From positions 103,520 to 167,519 of the forward strand of contig NZ_JAEAMR010000010.1 in the NCBI RefSeq assembly GCF_015999245.1: a stretch of 64,000 bases of DNA, given 5' to 3'. Positions 13,058-21,118 of this stretch are shown here, piece by piece. Numbering within the stretch: the first letter of the stretch is position 1; every line of letters begins with the position of its first letter. The translations under genes were made by a program, and so were the position numbers. This stretch comes from Streptomyces sp. AV19. GTDB taxonomy: Bacteria; Actinomycetota; Actinomycetes; Streptomycetales; Streptomycetaceae. Under the pieces are notes generated by a model that saw only the letters and a program-made list of their open reading frames with translations, searched no databases and had not been told where the DNA came from.

Positions 13058-13711
13058 CTACTCCGCCGCCCGCACCGTCACCTCGCTGAACTCCACCCGC
13101 GCGTCCTCCGTGTACATCCCCACGGCCCCCTGCGTGTAGGGACGTTCCTGGTCCTGGTAGGCGACCAGGCCGCGGCCGTCCACGCTGACCTCCATGCGCG
13201 CGCCGCGCTGGGCGATGCGGACGGCGGAGGTCCGGCCGGCCGGGTACGAGCCCTGGCCCGTGGCCAGGAAGCGCTGGCCGCCGGGGTAGGCGGGGTCCCG
13301 CTTGCCCAGTTCCCAGCCGTTGGGTTTGAGGGTGAGGTAGTAGAAGTGCTCCGGGTCGGAGTAGGACCACAGGAGCCAGGGCACCTCCCAGGGGTTCGGG
13401 GCGGGGGTGCGGAGCTGGGAGACGGTGCGCATGCGGGCCGCGTAGTCCACGTTCTCGTACGTCGCCGTCGAGACGACCAGGGCCGCGTGGGTCTCGTCGG
13501 GGCGGGTGGCCGGGGCGGGGGAGAGGGTCAGGACGCCGTCGTGGCCGTCGACCGTGCCGTGGCCCGCGAAGACCGTTCGCCAGGGGCCGTGGACCGAACC
13601 CTCGGCCCACGGCCCCTCCGGCGCGTTCTCCTCGCTCCACAGGGCGTACGCCCCGAACCCGAGGCCGATGAGGGCGGCCGCGGTGAGGAGGAGCCGATGG
13701 AGTCTTGTCAT
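13058..13711 (-). CDS. Membrane-anchored/secreted LamG-like (DUF1080-type) protein
   Basis: A 217-residue exported protein. One N-terminal hydrophobic helix (RLLLTAAALIGLGFGAYALW) acts as a signal or anchor. It is followed by a beta-sandwich domain of the concanavalin/LamG or DUF1080 type: GPWRTVFAGHGTVDGHDGVL, then YENVDYAARMRTVSQLR, then HFYYLTLKPNGWELGKRD and VGMYTEDARVEFSEVTV. Such folds bind or cleave glycans; no catalytic acids can be assigned. Its ATG overlaps the wecB stop by 4 nt (ATGA), so it is the last gene of the minus-strand polysaccharide operon, which suggests a role in handling the product. Confidence 0.8.
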   Translation of the reverse strand: MTRLHRLLLTAAALIGLGFGAYALWSEENAPEGPWAEGSVHGPWRTVFAGHGTVDGHDGVLTLSPAPATRPDETHAALVVSTATYENVDYAARMRTVSQLRTPAPNPWEVPWLLWSYSDPEHFYYLTLKPNGWELGKRDPAYPGGQRFLATGQGSYPAGRTSAVRIAQRGARMEVSVDGRGLVAYQDQERPYTQGAVGMYTEDARVEFSEVTVRAAE

Positions 13712-14892
13712 GCGGTCGAGTATGAACCCGGGCCCTCGGGGAGGCGGGCCTCCACGGGGGCCGCGTCCGCGTCCGCCCCGAAGTCCTCCGCGAGCTGGGC
13801 GATGATGCGTTCGGTCGCGCGGCCGTCGCCGAACGGATTTCCGGCGCCGGCCATCCGGTCGTACTCCGCGCGGTCGTCGAGGAGGCGTTCGACGGCGGCC
13901 AGGATGACGTCGGGCATCGTGCCCACCAGCCGCGCGGCGCCCGCCTCCACCGCCTCGGGCCGCTCGGTGGTGGTCCGCAGGACCAGGGCGGGCTTGCCGA
14001 GGCTCGGCGCCTCCTCCTGGATGCCACCGGAGTCCGTCAGCACCAGATCGCAGGCGGCGAGGGTGGCCGAGAAGTCGAGGCAGCCGAGGGGCTCGACGAC
14101 GCGGACGCGCGGATGGCCGGTCAGCTCGGGCAGCAGCGCGTCACGCACCGCCGGGCTCTTGTGCAGGGGCAGCAGGATCTCCACGTCGCCCCGGTCGGCC
14201 AGCCGTCGTATGGCCCGGCCCATGCCGCGCATGGTGTCGCCCTGGTTCTCCCGGCGGTGCAGCGTCAGCAGCACGCGCCGCAGACCGGTGGAGCCGAAGT
14301 GGCTGCGGCCGCCCCCCTTCTCCAGCACCCACAGCAGGTTGTCGATGACGGTGTTGCCGGTGGTGAAGACCTCCGAGGCGGCAATGCCCTCGCCCACCAG
14401 GTGTGCGGCCGCGCGCGCCGTCGGCGCGAAGTGCCAGCGCGCCACGCGGCCGATGAGGCGGCGGTTGAGCTCCTCGGGGAACGGGTTGTCCAGGACGCCC
14501 GTGCGCAGCCCCGCCTCGACGTGGGCGACGGGGACGTGCTCGTAGAAGGCGGCCAGGGCGCCGGTCAGCGCGGTGGTGGTGTCGCCCTGGACGATCACGA
14601 GGTCGGGGCGCTGCGCCCGGATGATCTCGCCGAGGCCGTCGACGAGGCGGGCGGTGAGGGTGGACAGCTCCTGGCGCTCGCGCATGACGTCGAGCTCGGT
14701 GCGCTCGCGGACCTGGAGCAGGTCCAGCATCTGGTGCAGCATCTCGCGGTGCTGGCCGGTGGTGACGACGAGCGGCTCGAAGAGCTCGGAGGCGGCCATG
14801 GCGCGGGCCACGGGCGCGAGCTTGATCGCTTCGGGGCGGGTGCCGAGGACGAGCATGGCACGCACGGGGGCGTTGATCAGGTTCGAGGACAC
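13708..14892 (-). CDS. wecB: UDP-N-acetylglucosamine 2-epimerase (non-hydrolysing)
   Basis: A 394-residue GT-B fold epimerase that interconverts UDP-GlcNAc and UDP-ManNAc in the cytosol. Family landmarks are complete: LGTRPEAIKLAPVARAM, VTTGQHREML, VVQGDTTTAL, HVEAGLRTG, PFPEELNRRLIG, LTLHRRENQG and LTDSGGIQEEAPSLGKP. The start is GTG after a GGGAGA site. It lies 46 bp after the GT2 synthase and overlaps the LamG-like gene. The position suggests it supplies UDP-ManNAc to the synthase, or sets the UDP-GlcNAc/ManNAc balance. Confidence 0.95.
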   Translation of the reverse strand: MSSNLINAPVRAMLVLGTRPEAIKLAPVARAMAASELFEPLVVTTGQHREMLHQMLDLLQVRERTELDVMRERQELSTLTARLVDGLGEIIRAQRPDLVIVQGDTTTALTGALAAFYEHVPVAHVEAGLRTGVLDNPFPEELNRRLIGRVARWHFAPTARAAAHLVGEGIAASEVFTTGNTVIDNLLWVLEKGGGRSHFGSTGLRRVLLTLHRRENQGDTMRGMGRAIRRLADRGDVEILLPLHKSPAVRDALLPELTGHPRVRVVEPLGCLDFSATLAACDLVLTDSGGIQEEAPSLGKPALVLRTTTERPEAVEAGAARLVGTMPDVILAAVERLLDDRAEYDRMAGAGNPFGDGRATERIIAQLAEDFGADADAAPVEARLPEGPGSYSTA

Positions 14893-14938
14893 GGTTCTCC
14901 CTGGGACGTCACGGAGTCAGGGTGCTGTGCGAAGTGCC

Positions 14939-16222
14939 TTACGTGCGCGCGGTCTTCAGCCACGTCTGCTTGCCGGTCAGCATCCGCCACAGGCCCCACC
15001 ATCCGGCGGCGAACCAGATGTAGCCGTAGAAGACGAAGACGTGCGACAGCAGGATCGCGCGGGCCAGTCCGAGGCCCTGTTCGCGCCGGGAGTAGACCCA
15101 GCCGTAGACGTAGGCGGCGGTGAAGGACAGGACGTACGGGCCGATCACCCACATCGGGTGGATCAGGGGACGGCCGGCCTCCACCGAGCCGGCCACCGTG
15201 CCGCCCACCGCGACCAGGAAGGACAGCGGCAGCAGCGAGGTGAGCAGGATGAGCACCGGGCTGGAGAGGTGGTAGAGCAGGTCCAGCGCGGGCCGGGTGG
15301 GGACCTCGCGGACGATCAGCGGGACGAGTCCGGCCGACTGGAGGTGTCCCTGGAACCAGCGCGAGCGCTGGCGCACCAGCCGCCGGACGTCGAGCACGGC
15401 CTGCTGGGAGACGGCGGCCGAGGTGCAGTGCTGGTTGGTCCAGCCGTGGGCGATGAGGCGGACGCCGAGGTCGAGGTCCTCGGTCAGGGAGTCGCTCCAG
15501 GGGCCGGAGCCGTCCGGGCCCATCAGGGTGTCGAGCGCGGCCAGCCGCATGAACTGGCCGTTGCCGCCCATCCCGACGCTGCCGATGGTGCGGCGGGCGC
15601 TCTGGAAGATGTCGCCGTAGATGACGAACTCCATGTCCTGGAGCCGGGCGAGCAGCCCCTGGCCGCGGTTGTACATCCGCACCCCGATCTGGGTGCCGCC
15701 GGTGCGCGGGTTGTCGAAGTACGGGTCGACCGCCTGGACGACGTGCGGGTCGAGCCGTCCGTCGGCGTCCACGACGCAGACGATGACGTCGCGCGGGTCG
15801 CGCCCGTCGAGCAGGCCGGACGAACGCAGGTGCTGGATACCGGCGTTGAGGGCGGCGCCCTTGCCCTTGCGGGCGTTCGGCAGGTGGCGGCGCAGGAGGC
15901 GGACCTTGCCGGGCTCGGCGCGGCAGGCGGTCCCGGCGATCTCGCCGGTGCGGTCGTCGGAGGCGTCGTCGATGACCAGCGCGAGGGTGTTGCGGGCGGG
16001 CAGGGCGGTGATGCGGGCCAGGCTCTCGGCGAGCACCTTCTCCTCGTTGAGACAGGCGAGGAGGAAGACGTAGAGGCGCTGGTCCCTGGGACCCCGGGAT
16101 CTGCGGAAGCCGCGCCGGGAGATGAGGAACAGGGCGGTGTTGTAGCAGCCGGCCATCACGATGATGGCGATGCTGGCCCAGACCAGGAGTTCGCCCTCGA
16201 TGACGATCTCGTTCAGTGTCAC
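14939..16222 (-). CDS. Processive family 2 glycosyltransferase (polysaccharide synthase)
   Basis: A 427-residue membrane synthase. An N-terminal helix (about 10-34) is followed by a GT-A catalytic domain with D85/D86 (IDDASDD), D152/D154 (VDADG), T247-E248-D249 (TEDLDLG) and the processivity motif Q285..R288-W289 (QRSRWFQ). Four C-terminal membrane segments (about 310-420) follow. The arrangement is that of PgaC/IcaA, cellulose and hyaluronan synthases, which polymerise and translocate a beta-glycan from a UDP sugar. The GTG start overlaps the stop of the 66-residue membrane gene by 4 nt. The sugar is uncertain; the adjacent wecB makes GlcNAc or ManNAc likely. Confidence 0.92.
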   Translation of the reverse strand: MTLNEIVIEGELLVWASIAIIVMAGCYNTALFLISRRGFRRSRGPRDQRLYVFLLACLNEEKVLAESLARITALPARNTLALVIDDASDDRTGEIAGTACRAEPGKVRLLRRHLPNARKGKGAALNAGIQHLRSSGLLDGRDPRDVIVCVVDADGRLDPHVVQAVDPYFDNPRTGGTQIGVRMYNRGQGLLARLQDMEFVIYGDIFQSARRTIGSVGMGGNGQFMRLAALDTLMGPDGSGPWSDSLTEDLDLGVRLIAHGWTNQHCTSAAVSQQAVLDVRRLVRQRSRWFQGHLQSAGLVPLIVREVPTRPALDLLYHLSSPVLILLTSLLPLSFLVAVGGTVAGSVEAGRPLIHPMWVIGPYVLSFTAAYVYGWVYSRREQGLGLARAILLSHVFVFYGYIWFAAGWWGLWRMLTGKQTWLKTART

Positions 16223-16419
16223 GAGCGGTCACCGGAATTCCGTATCCGGAACCACAATTTGAGCGATATCAGTGTCGCGGCCACCACGCAGTAGAGCAGG
16301 AATCCGGCTCCCGCCACCTGCTGGAGCCCTCTCGCGAAGGGAAGTCCCGGAAGGACTTCCGGGGCGGCCGTCAGCCCGGCAAGAGGCACGACGACGCCCA
16401 GCGCGGGTTTTCCGTACAT
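16219..16419 (-). CDS. Small two-helix membrane protein, probable synthase accessory
   Basis: A 66-residue protein with two hydrophobic segments (PALGVVVPLAGLTAA and GAGFLLYCVVAATLISLKLW) and a basic tail (FRIRNSGDRS). The ATG follows a strong GGGGGGAA site. Its TGA overlaps the GTG of the GT2 synthase by 4 nt, so it is the first gene of the operon and is made in step with the synthase. PNAG-type synthases (PgaC, IcaA) need a small two-helix partner (PgaD, IcaD); by position and topology this could be the equivalent, although sequence similarity is not evident. Confidence 0.72.
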   Translation of the reverse strand: MYGKPALGVVVPLAGLTAAPEVLPGLPFARGLQQVAGAGFLLYCVVAATLISLKLWFRIRNSGDRS

Positions 16420-16755
16420 GGGTTCCCCCCCCATTTTCCGCCTTCTTCGAGGCGTGCGCTGGGAACGTATCAGACCGCCCGGTCCGTTCAGTCGTACATC
16501 CGGGAAATCGTTGAATCCGGCGTGTAAATTCTCGTGACCCGCCGGTAGTTCTGCCTGTTCATCGCGGGTTTGTGACGGGTGAGGTCTGTGGTCCGCACCA
16601 ATTTCGGATTCGAAAAGGTGCTCGGGAAGTGCCCGGAAGGCGCTCGGAACGCGCCGGGGGCGGCTTCCGGGATGTATTGACAGCGATCGTCCACCCCACC
16701 AGAATCGGCCAACTGTCGGCCCGTACGGTGCGGACATCACAGGGGGGAATCGCAT
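16420..16755. other. Divergent promoter region of the polysaccharide locus
   Basis: A 336-base, comparatively AT-rich interval between the two divergent operons. The plus-strand promoter at 16677-16705 is listed separately. For the minus strand a weak CTGAAC-TGATAC pair can be drawn near 16468-16498. No gene is seen. Confidence 0.5.
16677..16705 (+). promoter_or_regulatory. Sigma-70-type promoter of DUF2334 operon
   Basis: TTGACA (16677-16682), a 17-nt spacer and CAGAAT (16700-16705). Transcription would start near 16712, about 44 nt before the ATG, with the ribosome site AGGGGGGAA in between. Confidence 0.6.
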
Positions 16756-18666
16756 ATGCGTGCGCGTCATTCCAGGCGGAGACGAGGAATTTCCCGGATC
16801 TCGCTGGCGCTTTCGATAGTCGCCGCCCTGACGGGCGGCTTCGCTCTTTCCCAGGAGGGCGCCGGGGCCGCAGGGGCCCCCGGGGGGAAGGAACACGCGT
16901 CCCACGCCCTGCAGGGCGCCGGTTCCACGGCCCTGTCCGGCGCCGGCGCCAAGGACCTCAGGGCCTGGCAGGCCGCCCGGCTGGCCAACGAGAAGCTCCG
17001 CCGGGAGCACAAGCTCGTCATCCGCCGCACGACGCCGAAGGCGGGCGCCGTCGCCGGGCAGGGCGCCGTCGCCAAGCCGGCGGCGGCCCGCCCGGGCGCC
17101 GGGAGCGTCGTGCCCGCGCTCGCCCGGCCGCAGGCGGCGGCCGCCTCGTCCTCCGCGCTCGTCCTGTACGACACCACGGGCCCGTACGGCTACCTCGGTG
17201 AGCTCTACGCGATGGCCGCCGCCAACCTCGCCGGGCACTTCGGGACCGTCACCGCCAGGCCCGTCTCCTCGTACACCGCCGGAATGGTCGGCCAGTACAC
17301 GGCGACGGTCTACATCGGCTCGACCTACTACGGCGGGAGCGTCCCGGACGCCGTGCCCGCGGCGTTCTACCGGGACGCCCTGGCCACCGTCCGTCCCGTC
17401 ACCTGGATCGGCGACAACATCTGGGGCATGGCGGGCGCCGTCGGCGTGGACGCCTTCAAGCAGCGCTACGGCTGGGACCCGACCAACTCCTACTACACGC
17501 CGGGCGGTTCGGCCGGCAACATCACCAAGGTCTCCTACAAGGGGCAGCAGCTGACCCGTAGGATCCCCGCCGGTTACGACGGCGGCGTGCTGCACCCCGC
17601 GCTGGTGAGCGGCCCCGGCTACCCGCAGGTCACCCAGCTCGCCCAGGCCACGGACGCCAACTCCGGTGCCACCAGCCCCTGGGCGATCCGCTCCGGCAAC
17701 CTCACCTACGTCGGGGAGATCCCCTTCACCTACGTCTCCGAGTCCGACCGCGTGATCGTCTTCGAGGACCTGCTCTTCGACGGGCTCGCGCCGGGCACCG
17801 CCGAGCGGCACCGGGCGTTCGTGCGGCTGGAGGACATCAGCCCCAAGGCCGACGCGGCCGAACTGCGGCAGGTGGCCGACTACCTGTACGCGCAGAAGAT
17901 CCCGTACGGGATCAACGTCATCCCTGTCTACAAGGACCCCAAGGGCACCTACAACAACGGGGTTCCCGAGACCGTCACGCTCGACCAGGCGCCCCAGGTC
18001 GTCTCCGCGCTCAAGTACATGCTGGCCCGCGGCGCGGTGCTGATGGACCACGGCTACACCCACCAGTACAGCAACGTGAACAACCCCTACTCCGGGGTCA
18101 CCGGCGACGACTTCGAGTTCTTCCGGGCGCACGTCGACTCCGCCGACAACGTCGTCTACGACGGGCCGCCCGCCGAGGACTCGGCCGCGTGGGCCCAGGC
18201 GCGCCTGACCTCCGCCTTCGCCGGTTTCGCCGCGGCCGGGCTGCCGAAGCCGGCACTGTGGACGACACCGCACTACGCGGCCTCGGCCACCGACTACCGT
18301 GTCCTCGGACAGAACTTCTCCGCCCGCCTGGAGCGATCCTTGTACTTCGCAGGCACGTTGAGCGGCGCCCCCGCGGACGCCGGCCGGTACATCGGCCAGT
18401 TCTTCCCGTACGCGGTCAAGGACGTCTACGGGACCACGGTCCTGCCGGAGAACCTCGGCAACTACGAGCCGGAGGCGTACAACAACCACCCGGCCCGGCT
18501 CCCGGCCGACCTGATCGCCTCGGCCAAGGCGAACCTGGCCGTCCGTGACGGGGTGGCGAGCTTCTTCTACCACCCGTACTACGGAACGGGGCCGCTCAAG
18601 CAGACGGTCGACGGCATCCGCGCCCTCGGGTACGCCTTCGTCGCACCGGCGGAACTGAACCAGTGA
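16756..18666 (+). CDS. Secreted DUF2334 (polysaccharide deacetylase-like) protein
   Basis: A 636-residue exported protein. A signal peptide with an Arg-rich n-region (MRARHSRRRRG, then SLALSIVAALTGGFAL) precedes a low-complexity Ala/Gly linker to about residue 135. Residues about 135-345 form a Rossmann-like domain, and 350-600 the DUF2334 domain. D360 (RLEDIS) and H432/H436 (DHGYTH) occupy the places of the metal-binding Asp-His-His triad of family 4 carbohydrate esterases. Deacetylation of a surface polymer is inferred from this and from the divergent synthase operon. It overlaps the next lipoprotein gene by 4 nt (GTGA). Confidence 0.88.
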   Translation: MRARHSRRRRGISRISLALSIVAALTGGFALSQEGAGAAGAPGGKEHASHALQGAGSTALSGAGAKDLRAWQAARLANEKLRREHKLVIRRTTPKAGAVAGQGAVAKPAAARPGAGSVVPALARPQAAAASSSALVLYDTTGPYGYLGELYAMAAANLAGHFGTVTARPVSSYTAGMVGQYTATVYIGSTYYGGSVPDAVPAAFYRDALATVRPVTWIGDNIWGMAGAVGVDAFKQRYGWDPTNSYYTPGGSAGNITKVSYKGQQLTRRIPAGYDGGVLHPALVSGPGYPQVTQLAQATDANSGATSPWAIRSGNLTYVGEIPFTYVSESDRVIVFEDLLFDGLAPGTAERHRAFVRLEDISPKADAAELRQVADYLYAQKIPYGINVIPVYKDPKGTYNNGVPETVTLDQAPQVVSALKYMLARGAVLMDHGYTHQYSNVNNPYSGVTGDDFEFFRAHVDSADNVVYDGPPAEDSAAWAQARLTSAFAGFAAAGLPKPALWTTPHYAASATDYRVLGQNFSARLERSLYFAGTLSGAPADAGRYIGQFFPYAVKDVYGTTVLPENLGNYEPEAYNNHPARLPADLIASAKANLAVRDGVASFFYHPYYGTGPLKQTVDGIRALGYAFVAPAELNQ

Positions 18667-19751
18667 GGGCGAAGAAGGGGGCGGCCGTCCTCGGGCTCGC
18701 GGTCGCGGCCGCCCTCTTCCTCGCCGGGTGCTCCACCACGGACTCCTCGGAGCCCCGGGAGTCCCCCGGCGTCACCGCGAGCCGGAGCGCGGCCAAGCGG
18801 CCCGACGAGCGGAAGGAGACCCCGCTGAAGGGCATCACCCTCCCCTCCTGGAACAAGGACGACTACGACAGTCCCGAGGCCGGAACGTATCTGCGGCAGA
18901 TCGCCGCCACGGGGGCCCGCTGGGTGACCTTCACCCCCACCTGGTACCAGGACCGCGTCACCGACGCGGAGTTCCGCCCCACGGACGAGACCGCGAGCGA
19001 CGACAGCCTGCGGCACATCGTCCGGCTCGCCCACGACGCCGGCCTCAAGACGATGATCAAGCCGCACGTCGACCTGGTGAAGGGCGGCGACCGGGCCGGG
19101 ATCCGGCCGGAGGACGCCGAGGCCTGGTTCGCGGTCTACCGGCGCTTCATCACGCACTACGCGCGGCTCGCCGACGAGACCGGGGCCGAGCGGTTCGCGG
19201 TCGGCACGGAGCTGGCGGGCACCTCGGGGGACGGCGACCGCTGGAAGGAGGCGGTCTCGGCCGTCCGGGCGCGCTACGGAGGGCCGTTGACGTACGCCGC
19301 CAACTACGACGAGTACCGGCGCGTCGCCTTCTGGCAGGAGCTCGACCTCATCGGGATCGACGCCTACTGGCCGCTCGGCGACCGGCCCACGGCGGACGCG
19401 GCGGCGCTGCGCCAGGCGTGGCAGCCGGTGGTGGAGGAACTGGCGGCGTTCTCCGCGCGGCAGCACCGCCGGATCCTCTTCACCGAGGCGGGCTACGTCA
19501 GCCAGCGCGGCTCGACGACGGCGCCGTACTCCTGGACGGTCAGCGGTGCGAACGGCGACGCGGAACAGGCCGCGGGCTACGAGGCGTTGCTGGCCGCGTT
19601 CGAGGGCAAGGCGTGGTGGGCGGGGGTGTGCTGGTGGATGTGGGACGACTGGCCCGGGGCGGGGGAGACGCCGCGGAAACTGTCGTACACGCCGCACGGG
19701 AAGCCGGCGGAGCGGGTGTTGAGGCGGTGGTGGGGGGTCGCCGGCCGCTGA
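18663..19751 (+). CDS. GH113-like lipoprotein (putative glycan hydrolase)
   Basis: A 362-residue lipoprotein with lipobox LAGC (C23). The mature part is a TIM barrel resembling family 113 glycoside hydrolases: LKGITLPSWNKDDYDSPEAG, WVTFTPTWYQD, KTMIKPHVDL, probable acid/base E183 (VGTELAG), IGIDAYWPL, and probable nucleophile E275 (LFTEAGYVSQRG) with CWWMWDDW near the end. GH113 enzymes are beta-mannanases, but the substrate here could be the locus's own polymer. The GTG start overlaps the DUF2334 stop, so the pair is coupled, much as PgaB joins a deacetylase to a hydrolase in one protein. Confidence 0.85.
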   Translation: MRAKKGAAVLGLAVAAALFLAGCSTTDSSEPRESPGVTASRSAAKRPDERKETPLKGITLPSWNKDDYDSPEAGTYLRQIAATGARWVTFTPTWYQDRVTDAEFRPTDETASDDSLRHIVRLAHDAGLKTMIKPHVDLVKGGDRAGIRPEDAEAWFAVYRRFITHYARLADETGAERFAVGTELAGTSGDGDRWKEAVSAVRARYGGPLTYAANYDEYRRVAFWQELDLIGIDAYWPLGDRPTADAAALRQAWQPVVEELAAFSARQHRRILFTEAGYVSQRGSTTAPYSWTVSGANGDAEQAAGYEALLAAFEGKAWWAGVCWWMWDDWPGAGETPRKLSYTPHGKPAERVLRRWWGVAGR

Positions 19752-20010
19752 GGCTGTGCCGGGGTTGCTCCCCGTCCCGCCCTTTCACCGTTTCCGCAGC
19801 AGCGCGCTGCGCACGCTGTCCTCAAACGCCGGACGGGCTGGATTGGCGCGCCGAATTCAGCCCGTCCGGCGTTTGAGGACGAACGCGGCGCAGCCGCGTT
19901 GCCTCCGCGCGGAGCGCGCGAGAAACGGTGAAAGGGCGGGCGGCGCAGCCGCGTTGCCTCCGCGCGGAGCGCGCGAGAAACGGTGAAAGGGCGGGGCGGG
20001 GAGCAATCCC
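19752..20010. repeat. MITE/REP-like intergenic repeat with nested palindromes
   Basis: This fills the gap between two convergent genes. The left border CCCGCCCTTTCACCGTTTC (19776-19794) reappears inverted at 19922-19940 and 19977-19995. Inside is a 23-bp perfect stem (19818-19840 with 19858-19880, 17-nt loop) built on CCTCAAACGCCGGACGGGCT. A 55-bp unit is exactly duplicated (19886-19940 and 19941-19995). The borders start within about 25 nt of each gene's stop codon. The structure could terminate transcription from both sides. The same border and core occur elsewhere in the window. Confidence 0.85.
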
Positions 20011-20880
20011 TCACGTGTCGCACTCCGCGACACCCCCGCACACACCGCACCGCACCCGCACCCGCCCCACGCACCCCACCCGAAGCCACTGCCGGCACGT
20101 CGGGCACGGGAAACGGACCCGCTGCGGGTCGCCCTCGAAAACGTAGGCGGCGGGCGCCGACGACACCCCCGCCCGCCGGTCCCGCGCGTACCGGTGCCGT
20201 CCCAGCCGCCCCGCCCCCGCCAGCGGCGCCCGCCGCTCCTCGTTCCGGGCCCGCCGCGCCCCGGCGGCGTACGCGTCGTACGCCCGCGGGCTGGTGAACC
20301 ACGGCGCGGGGTCCTCCCCGAAGGCCCGTGCCCGCAGGGCGAGGACGTAGCCGAACTCCTCCGGCGTGAGGTAGCCGAGCTTCTGCGTGGTGAGCGCGTC
20401 CTCCCGGTACGCGTCGAGCAGCAGCCACCCAGCCCCGAGGTACGCGGACACCGTGTCGGTGAGGATCTCGTTGTCGCGGGTGCCGGTGAAGGCGAGCCCG
20501 AGCCGGTGCAGGAAGACGTGGGTGACCTCGTGGGCGAGGGCCGCCCCGATGTCCCGGCGGTGTTCCTTGAAGCGCGTGTTGAGCTCGACGAAGTACTCGG
20601 GCCCGGCGGCGAGTTCGACGCTGCCCGCGTGCCGCATCCCGTGGAAGGTGACGATCATCCGCGCGTCCGGCAGCCGCAGGTGCCGCACGATCGCGCCGGC
20701 GACGCGCTGCACGCCGAGGTAGGGGTCCTCGTCGTCGGAGAAGGCGACGTCCGCCGGGGGGACGCTCAGGACGAAGTCCCGCACGCCGGCCGCGGAGAGG
20801 CGCCGGTACAGGGCGGTGACCGCGCGGTGCACCGTCGTCAGGTGCGGGAACCCGTGCAGGATCTCGACGTCCGTGCCCAC
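20011..20880 (-). CDS. Zinc metallopeptidase-like protein with C-terminal zinc ribbon
   Basis: A 289-residue cytoplasmic protein without a signal peptide. HEVTHVFLH (about 121-129) is an HExxH zinc-peptidase motif, and the downstream EILTDTVSAYLG supplies candidate third ligands. The C-terminus carries two cysteine knuckles (CPTCRQW and CGVCGG) forming a zinc ribbon joined by a low-complexity Arg/Ala linker (about 205-235). I do not recognise the family. Substrate and role are unknown. GTG start; it is divergent from the trypsin gene. Confidence 0.75.
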   Translation of the reverse strand: MGTDVEILHGFPHLTTVHRAVTALYRRLSAAGVRDFVLSVPPADVAFSDDEDPYLGVQRVAGAIVRHLRLPDARMIVTFHGMRHAGSVELAAGPEYFVELNTRFKEHRRDIGAALAHEVTHVFLHRLGLAFTGTRDNEILTDTVSAYLGAGWLLLDAYREDALTTQKLGYLTPEEFGYVLALRARAFGEDPAPWFTSPRAYDAYAAGARRARNEERRAPLAGAGRLGRHRYARDRRAGVSSAPAAYVFEGDPQRVRFPCPTCRQWLRVGCVGRVRVRCGVCGGVAECDT

Positions 20881-21118
20881 CGGCCACCACCGCCCCGTTC
20901 CGGGGCCCGGAGCCCCGCCCCTTCCACTCTACGGGCCCGGCCCTCCCGACCGAACGGTCCGTACGTACTGGCCGGAACCGTCCTTGTCGCGGGAACCGCG
21001 CGCTCCGATACTCGCAGCGCGCCCACCCGGGTCACTGTGTGACACACGCATCGGCGACCGTCGTGTGCCTTGTCATGAACCTGGCGAAAGCGCCCAACCT
21101 CCCACGAAAGGACGTCCC

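Noticed and set aside
20816..21118. N-terminally extended trypsin
   Set aside because: The signal peptide starts at the TTG at 21119, which has a ribosome site; the upstream codons are antisense to the metalloprotease gene and its promoter.
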